From assembly GCA_009929445.1 (NCBI GenBank), contig SAAL01000028.1, positions 1 through 38,472 on the forward strand: DNA of 38,472 nt, in the 5' to 3' direction. Of the stretch, positions 33,689 to 38,472 are shown one piece after another. Below the pieces are notes generated by a model, which worked only from the letters and a program-made list of their open reading frames with translations, ran no database searches and was not told the DNA's origin. The DNA is from Bacteroidia bacterium (lineage in GTDB: Bacteria > Bacteroidota > Bacteroidia > Bacteroidales > Paludibacteraceae). Each line of letters opens with the position of its first letter. Positions within the stretch are counted from its first letter, which is position 1. Made by a program: the position numbers and the translations under genes.

Positions 33689-34807
33689 ATGGAAATAAAA
33701 TATTTATATATAGATGATGACAAAGTTCATACAGCAAAATCAAAGGTTCAAGGATTTGAGATAGAAGGTCAGCTCTGTATTACGCCTTATCAACATAAAG
33801 GCACTTGGGAAGAACAGTTGAATTTTATTCAAGAAAATGAAGACTTTTTGGATGGACTAATTTTAGATTTGCGATTGAATGATTTCCCAAATGAAGAAAC
33901 TAAATATGCCGATTTTAGAGGGACTTCATTGGCTCAAGAAATTAGGACAAGGCAAAAAGAAAAAGGCTTTAAAAGTTGTCCAATTATCTTGTTTTCAGCG
34001 AATGACAAGCTTGAACAATCTTTAGAAAACTCAGGTAAAGATTTATTTGACATCTATATTGATAAATCTAAGGTTGGCATAGATTCTTTTAGTGTCATTA
34101 CCCCCCAACTAATAGCATTAGCAGAAGGTTATATTTATATGGAAGACAACAAAGACGTGTCAAAAATATTACAAGTCGATACTGATTTAATAGATGAACG
34201 TTTTTTATCCGAGTTGTCTCATTTATTAGTGGATAACAATCCAACGCATATTATTTCCCAGTTTATTCTAAATGAACTTATTGGGAAGCAAGGTTTGCTA
34301 ATAGATGAGCGAGTTTTAGCGGCACGTTTAGGAATTGATATTGAAAAATCCGAAGATTGGGATAAAGTTAAAGAAGCTCTAAGTGAATCTCAATATAAAG
34401 GCGTGTTTGGAGAAGGGTGGCAACGCTGGTGGATGCCATTAGTGGAAAACTGGTGGGCTAAAATTATTAAGGCGGAATCACATATGCGTTCTATTTCTGC
34501 ATTTGAAAGAGTCGAAATGATTAAAAATTATCTACAAATTAAGAGTATTAATGTTGCGCAAAAAATAGAGAGAGCTGAAAGCGATGAGTATTGGACTGTT
34601 TGTAAAGGATACAATAGACCCTTAGACCCTATCGATGGTTTAATTATTGCAGGTCAGGAAAAATTATATCCTTGGCAAGAGCCGGAATATGTCTCGGTTG
34701 ATGCAGCTTTAAAGAGTAAAAATAAAGAAAGTGGGTGGAAAAATGTTGCAAAAATCGAAGAAGAATATTTAGCAGAATTAAAAAGAACTTATTCTAAATC
34801 AAGATAG
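33689..34807 (+). CDS. Receiver-domain protein with novel C-terminal region
   Basis: The start is placed at MEIKYLYIDDDK, 4 bp after the kinase stop; upstream in-frame codons lie inside the kinase gene. The product is about 372 aa. All receiver landmarks are present: acidic cluster IDDD (9-11), phosphoacceptor Asp in LILDLRL (about 60), Ser in ILFSAND (about 103) and Lys in YIDKSKV (about 126). The remaining 240 residues match no output domain I know; there is no obvious HTH. WQRWWMPLVENWWAKII is conspicuously Trp-rich. The output is probably protein-protein contact with the modification or nuclease proteins. Confidence 0.75.
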   Translation: MEIKYLYIDDDKVHTAKSKVQGFEIEGQLCITPYQHKGTWEEQLNFIQENEDFLDGLILDLRLNDFPNEETKYADFRGTSLAQEIRTRQKEKGFKSCPIILFSANDKLEQSLENSGKDLFDIYIDKSKVGIDSFSVITPQLIALAEGYIYMEDNKDVSKILQVDTDLIDERFLSELSHLLVDNNPTHIISQFILNELIGKQGLLIDERVLAARLGIDIEKSEDWDKVKEALSESQYKGVFGEGWQRWWMPLVENWWAKIIKAESHMRSISAFERVEMIKNYLQIKSINVAQKIERAESDEYWTVCKGYNRPLDPIDGLIIAGQEKLYPWQEPEYVSVDAALKSKNKESGWKNVAKIEEEYLAELKRTYSKSR

Positions 34808-34810
34808 GCT

Positions 34811-35512
34811 ATGGCAGTAAAAAGGAATATAAGTACTGAATTACAGCATATTGCAAGTATTCTCCAAGGGAATAATATTTGTTCAGATATTTCTCCTATA
34901 AATAAAGCTATTGCTGATTTAAAGAAAGGATTTTGCAATATTCAGAAGTTAAAATTTAAGGTTGATACCATACCTAATAATACACGTCCAAATGTAAAAT
35001 CATTAGATATTTTATTAAGCGTTTATATTAAAGAAGAAGAATGTCCTAAGGATAATATTTGCAATGTTGTAAACGAAAAGTATAATTTTGTTTTAGAAAT
35101 TTCAGGTAAAAACGGACAAAAAACAGTACACTCTAGCTGGCATTTAGATTATGACAATTCCTCTGAAAGTGATTATGTTCATCCTCATTTTCATTTGACA
35201 TATGGAGGGAAAGCAATGAAAGATAAAGAATTAGGAGACTTAATTCTTTTACCAACCCCTCGTATAGCTTATCCGCCAATGGATGCCATCTTGGGAATTG
35301 ATTTTATTCTTTCAAATTTTCTAAAGAAAAACAAATATAATCAGATAAAAGCTATTAGTCAATATAAGACAGCCGTAAAGAACTCTCAGCAACGATTATG
35401 GCAACCATATATGCTATCCTTGGCTAGGCACTGGTGTGGCTTTAAGAACTGTGGACACTACATAACAGATACTAATTTAAGCGGACAGTACTTTCCAACA
35501 TTGATTGTGTAA
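34811..35512 (+). CDS. Unknown 233-aa protein with HPHFH motif
   Basis: The product starts 3 bp after the receiver gene. I do not recognise a family. It is soluble, with an N-terminal helical part (1-55) and a core with VHSSWHLDYD, YVHPHFHLTYGG (about 135-146) and LPTPRIAYPPMDAILGIDFIL. The three clustered histidines plus WHLDYD could bind a metal, so a nuclease or metal-dependent enzyme is possible but unproven. RHWCGFKNCGHYIT near the C-terminus adds a Cys/His group. Confidence 0.6.
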   Translation: MAVKRNISTELQHIASILQGNNICSDISPINKAIADLKKGFCNIQKLKFKVDTIPNNTRPNVKSLDILLSVYIKEEECPKDNICNVVNEKYNFVLEISGKNGQKTVHSSWHLDYDNSSESDYVHPHFHLTYGGKAMKDKELGDLILLPTPRIAYPPMDAILGIDFILSNFLKKNKYNQIKAISQYKTAVKNSQQRLWQPYMLSLARHWCGFKNCGHYITDTNLSGQYFPTLIV

Positions 35513-35516
35513 TTCT

Positions 35517-37796
35517 ATGTTAAAAAATGATATTCAATGGCCACCACACCGCCGTTTCAAATCTCGTACAGACTGGGAACCTGCAGGTTTCTTTTCTGAA
35601 TGCTTGTGCAATTCAACGCAGTTTGATTTGATGCTTGGTTTTTTTTCTTCGTCAGCCATTAGTGTGTTATCTGATGGCTTTGCTTCTTTTTTATACGGTG
35701 GTGGCAGAATGCGATTGGTAATAAATGATATTCTAACTGAACAAGATAAAAACGCGATTGCGATTGGAAAGGACACTGCGGATATTCCCTTTTTTGATGT
35801 TACGGATTTAGAAAGATTGAAAAGCACTTTAAGTGAAAGAGACACCCACTTCTTCAACTGTTTAGCTTGGCTTATTCGAAACAATCGTCTGGAAATTAAA
35901 ATTGTAACACCGAAACATAGTGTAGGTATTTCTCACACAAAATCAGGAGCTTTTTCTGATGGTGTGAATGTTGTGGCATTTGATGGCTCTTGCAATTTTT
36001 CTCGAACAGCATTGGTTGATAACATTGAAAGTCTTACTGTTTCTTGCGACTGGGATGGAAGTATTGAATTAGCGAAAATTGAAAACTTGAAAGAGGATTT
36101 TGAAACCATTTTTCAAGAGAAAAGCGAAAATGTTCTTTATCTTAACGTTAATGATGTAAAAACAAGACTGATAGCTTCTTTTGAAGATAAGCCTTTAAGC
36201 GATTTACTTGACGATGAATATAGAATTTTACAGAAAGATTTAACAAAAAACTCTTTACCTAATACTGTCGTAAATGCGTTAGTTAAGGCAAAAAACAGGG
36301 TGGAATTTGCAATTGCAAATTTAAAAAAGCAAAAAGAAGAAAAAATATCAGAGCCGTCAGCTACAATAGAGCCGAAGTTCCCTTATGAAATGGGACCAAG
36401 GGAGTACCAAATTGATGCATTCGAGAGTTGGAAAGCAAACAAGCAAAAAGGATTGTTTGCTATGGCTACCGGAACTGGAAAAACGATTACCTCTCTGAAC
36501 TGCCTGTTAGAAATTTATCAACGTTTGGGTTATTATAAAGCAATGATTTTAGTTCCGACTATTACGCTTGTTGAGCAATGGGAAGAAGAGTGTGAAAAAT
36601 TCAAATTTGACAATATCATTAAAGTTTGTTCAAAAATGAGAAATTGGAAAAGTAGTGTTGCCAACATTCGGATGCTTGAAATGTCTGGTGCAAATGACAA
36701 GTTATCGTATATTATTATTGCAACATATGCATCATTTGTTCGGTCTAATATATTCTTGGAGTTGAGCAAGTTCCCAAAACAAAAGCTACTATTTATTGCC
36801 GATGAAGCTCATAATATGGGAAGCGGACAAATGATAAATCGTTTAGATGAGATACCGTATCTACGCCGTATTGGATTATCTGCCACACCGGAAAGACAAT
36901 TCGACGATAGTGGCAATCGAAGACTAATGGATTTCTTTGGTTGTACAGATAATTACACGTTTGAATACTCAATGGCTGATGCTATAAAAAATGGAGCTTT
37001 GTGTAGGTATTATTACTATCCTCATATTGTAAAATTAACAGATGGAGAATTGGAACAATATGTTGAAATTTCAACGAAAATTGCAAAAATAATTGGTTAT
37101 AAGGACGCAGAAAGCAAAGAGATTTTGGAGCGTCTTTTCTTGAAACGCAAGCGTATAATTCACAAGGCAGAGAATAAAAAAGCTGTTTTTGAGAAGATAA
37201 TTCAAAGTAGAATGCAAGAAAAGGGTAATTTGAAGTATACTTTGGTTTATGTTCCCGAAGGGAACAAACCCGATAATAATGAAGCTGATATTTTTGATAA
37301 AACTGATGAAATTGAGACTGATGAAGATACTTTACATCTGATAGATGAATATACTCGAATTGTGCGAGATGTTAATTCTCGTATTGTAGTTCGTCAATTT
37401 ACTTCAAATTCGAAAGATAGAGAACCTATGCTTAAAGATTTCGCTGATGGTAAAATTGATGTTTTAACATCAATGAAATGCTTAGATGAAGGTGTTGATG
37501 TGCCACGAAGTGAATTAGCCATATTTTGTTCAAGTACCGGTAATCCACGTCAATTTATTCAACGCCGTGGCCGTGTACTGAGAACGCACAAAGATAAACA
37601 TATGGCCGTAATTCACGATTTAGTTGTTGTACCGGATAATTGCTTTAGTGATGATAGTTTTGAGTTAGAAAAAAACCTTGTTTCAACAGAGTTAAAAAGA
37701 GTGAGAGACTTTGCGCTACTTTCAGAAAATCTTTTTGATACAGACAATGAATTGCGCGATGTACTTAATCATTATAATTTATCAATCTTTAATTAA
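35517..37796 (+). CDS. PLD-nuclease / SF2 helicase fusion
   Basis: The start is placed at MLKND, 4 bp after the previous stop; an upstream TTG (35505) overlaps that gene. The product is about 759 aa. The N-terminal 230 residues resemble a phospholipase-D-like nuclease with one HxKx4D motif (HTKSGAFSD, near 139, then FDGSCNFS). The helicase core follows: MATGTGKT (near 315), IADEAHN (DEAH, near 428), LSATPER, and QFIQRRGRVLR (motif VI, near 678). SF2 enzymes of this layout occur in restriction-like and Dpd/Dnd-type defence loci. It would translocate on and cut target DNA. Confidence 0.85.
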   Translation: MLKNDIQWPPHRRFKSRTDWEPAGFFSECLCNSTQFDLMLGFFSSSAISVLSDGFASFLYGGGRMRLVINDILTEQDKNAIAIGKDTADIPFFDVTDLERLKSTLSERDTHFFNCLAWLIRNNRLEIKIVTPKHSVGISHTKSGAFSDGVNVVAFDGSCNFSRTALVDNIESLTVSCDWDGSIELAKIENLKEDFETIFQEKSENVLYLNVNDVKTRLIASFEDKPLSDLLDDEYRILQKDLTKNSLPNTVVNALVKAKNRVEFAIANLKKQKEEKISEPSATIEPKFPYEMGPREYQIDAFESWKANKQKGLFAMATGTGKTITSLNCLLEIYQRLGYYKAMILVPTITLVEQWEEECEKFKFDNIIKVCSKMRNWKSSVANIRMLEMSGANDKLSYIIIATYASFVRSNIFLELSKFPKQKLLFIADEAHNMGSGQMINRLDEIPYLRRIGLSATPERQFDDSGNRRLMDFFGCTDNYTFEYSMADAIKNGALCRYYYYPHIVKLTDGELEQYVEISTKIAKIIGYKDAESKEILERLFLKRKRIIHKAENKKAVFEKIIQSRMQEKGNLKYTLVYVPEGNKPDNNEADIFDKTDEIETDEDTLHLIDEYTRIVRDVNSRIVVRQFTSNSKDREPMLKDFADGKIDVLTSMKCLDEGVDVPRSELAIFCSSTGNPRQFIQRRGRVLRTHKDKHMAVIHDLVVVPDNCFSDDSFELEKNLVSTELKRVRDFALLSENLFDTDNELRDVLNHYNLSIFN

Positions 37797-37801
37797 CCGA
37801 T

Positions 37802-38035
37802 ATGGCTAAATATCTTACAAATGGGGATAAAGTTTTGCAAGCTGTTCTTAGCGACCAAAAACTATGTGAATTTGCTGACTATAATGTAGCTGATTTTGAA
37901 ACAATCTCAGAAGCACTTGATTCTGACAACCCGATTGTATGTGCAATTGCTAAAATAATTGATGGCAATGAACGAAGTTTAACAGAAAGAGAAATTTACA
38001 ACGAAATAAGTAATTATTTGAAACAGACAATATGA
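37802..38035 (+). CDS. Small acidic protein of unknown function
   Basis: The protein has 77 aa and is soluble and acidic (LCEFADYNVADFETISEALD). It starts 5 bp after the helicase and overlaps the next gene by 4 bp (ATGA at 38032-38035). Its position between helicase and SMC-like ATPase is where Dnd loci sometimes carry a small partner, but it does not look like DndE (no basic RHH-like pattern). Confidence 0.6.
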   Translation: MAKYLTNGDKVLQAVLSDQKLCEFADYNVADFETISEALDSDNPIVCAIAKIIDGNERSLTEREIYNEISNYLKQTI

Positions 38036-38472
38036 TACTAAAAGATATTAGAATAAAGAACTTTCGTAGTTATTATGGAGAAACTGTATTTTCTCTTTCT
38101 GAGGGTTTAACCCTTATTATAGGTGGAAATGGAGACGGAAAAACAACTTTTTTCGAAGCATTGGAGTGGCTGTTTAATACTACGGCAGAGGATACAAAAG
38201 AAAGCAATATCTCTGCTATGAGAAAGTCAGAATTAGAAATTGGGGAAAGTGATGAAGTGTCAGTTTCTATTACTTTTGAACACGAGGGAGACAAAGAATT
38301 AGAAAAAAGTTTTACGTTTGAAAGAATTAATGAGAATAGTATTCGAACAAGAGATTTCAAATTTATCGGTTATGAAAATGAAGGTTCAGAGCGTCTTTCT
38401 GTGAAAGGAGCTAATTTATTAGAACGCTGTTTTGATTCTTTCATTCGTAAGTATTGCTTGTTTAAAGGAGAG
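38032..38472 (+). CDS. DndD/SMC-like ATPase, 5' part
   Basis: 147 codons are visible and the frame runs off the window. MILKDIRIKNFRSYYGETVF followed by GLTLIIGGNGDGKTTFFEALEWLF is the ABC/SMC-type N-terminus with Walker A GGNGDGKT (about 30-37), typical of RecF/Rad50/DndD proteins (AAA_23). Typical DndD proteins have about 650 aa with a long coiled coil; the rest should be to the right. With the DndC-like gene upstream this completes a DndC-DndD pair. Confidence 0.8.
   Translation, partial: MILKDIRIKNFRSYYGETVFSLSEGLTLIIGGNGDGKTTFFEALEWLFNTTAEDTKESNISAMRKSELEIGESDEVSVSITFEHEGDKELEKSFTFERINENSIRTRDFKFIGYENEGSERLSVKGANLLERCFDSFIRKYCLFKGE

Larger units (their letters stand above)
17374..38472 (+). 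mobile_element. Integrative mobilizable element (left end and most of cargo; right end outside)
   Basis: The left boundary is the truncated tRNA-Val at 17374-17421. A tyrosine recombinase, replication genes (SF3-type helicase, Toprim primase, iterons), mobilization genes (DUF3408, MobC, MobB, oriT-like hairpins) and two defence-type cargo modules (AbiE and the 26289-38472 operon) follow in order. The last 12 kb is visibly more AT-rich than the core genes to the left. No type IV secretion genes are present up to the end, so it is probably mobilizable in trans rather than self-transmissible, unless transfer genes lie further right. Confidence 0.75.

Noticed and set aside
26289-38472. BREX system
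   Set aside because: The ATPase and PAPS-reductase-like protein recall BrxC and BrxP, but PglZ, BrxL and BrxA/B-like genes are absent from the visible part.
17374-38472. Self-transmissible conjugative element
   Set aside because: No tra/type IV secretion genes are visible up to the window end; only mobilization genes are supported.

Overview
The window looks like a Bacteroidota chromosome (Paludibacter/Dysgonomonas-like Bacteroidales is my guess). The signs are secreted proteins with type IX secretion (T9SS) C-terminal sorting tails, TAnnTTTG promoter boxes, the gene order ileS - dksA-like - lspA - DUF4296 lipoprotein, and a mobilizable element with Bacteroidetes-type integrase, DUF3408, MobC and MobB genes.

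Layout. (1) 1-7250: three minus-strand T9SS cargo genes (an M6-family metalloprotease, a lamin-tail/chitobiase-domain protein and a jelly-roll/fibronectin-like protein). The third sits between two copies of a hairpin-rich repeat module. (2) 7247-16760: core genes. These are a plus-strand PLP-dependent (arginine-type) decarboxylase, a minus-strand block ileS > dksA-like > lspA > DUF4296, and plus-strand radA. The ileS gene is abnormally long (1341 codons). It carries four in-frame insertions, each bounded by an inverted pair of GC-rich imperfect palindromes, and the largest contains a DUF559 endonuclease domain. (3) 16800-17421: two tRNA-derived pieces sharing an identical 31-bp 3' end, separated by a 209-bp element with 20-bp perfect terminal inverted repeats and a small GIY-YIG nuclease gene. 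The second piece is the 3' part (anticodon arm onward) of a tRNA-Val(UAC) and marks the left end of an integrated element. (4) 17374 to beyond the window end: an integrative, probably mobilizable element. It has a tyrosine recombinase, an AbiEi/AbiEii toxin-antitoxin pair with three operator-like inverted repeats, HTH proteins, an SF3-type helicase, an iteron-rich candidate origin, a Toprim primase, DUF3408, a candidate oriT, and MobC and MobB relaxase. (5) 26289-38472: the cargo of that element, a tightly packed nine-gene plus-strand operon.

The cargo operon is the best candidate for a new system. Its order is DUF4007 protein, large P-loop ATPase, DndC-like PAPS-reductase-fold protein, double-GHKL histidine-kinase-like ATPase, receiver-domain protein with a novel C-terminal region, unknown 233-aa protein, PLD-SF2 helicase fusion, 77-aa protein, and a DndD/SMC-like ATPase cut by the window edge. 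It combines phosphorothioation-type genes (DndC-like and DndD-like) with an apparently complete His-Asp phosphorelay and a nuclease-helicase. DndA, DndE and DndB, BREX PglZ/BrxL and Dpt genes are not seen. My inference is an anti-phage or DNA-modification system whose activity is gated by a two-component switch. The last gene and any further partners lie outside the window.
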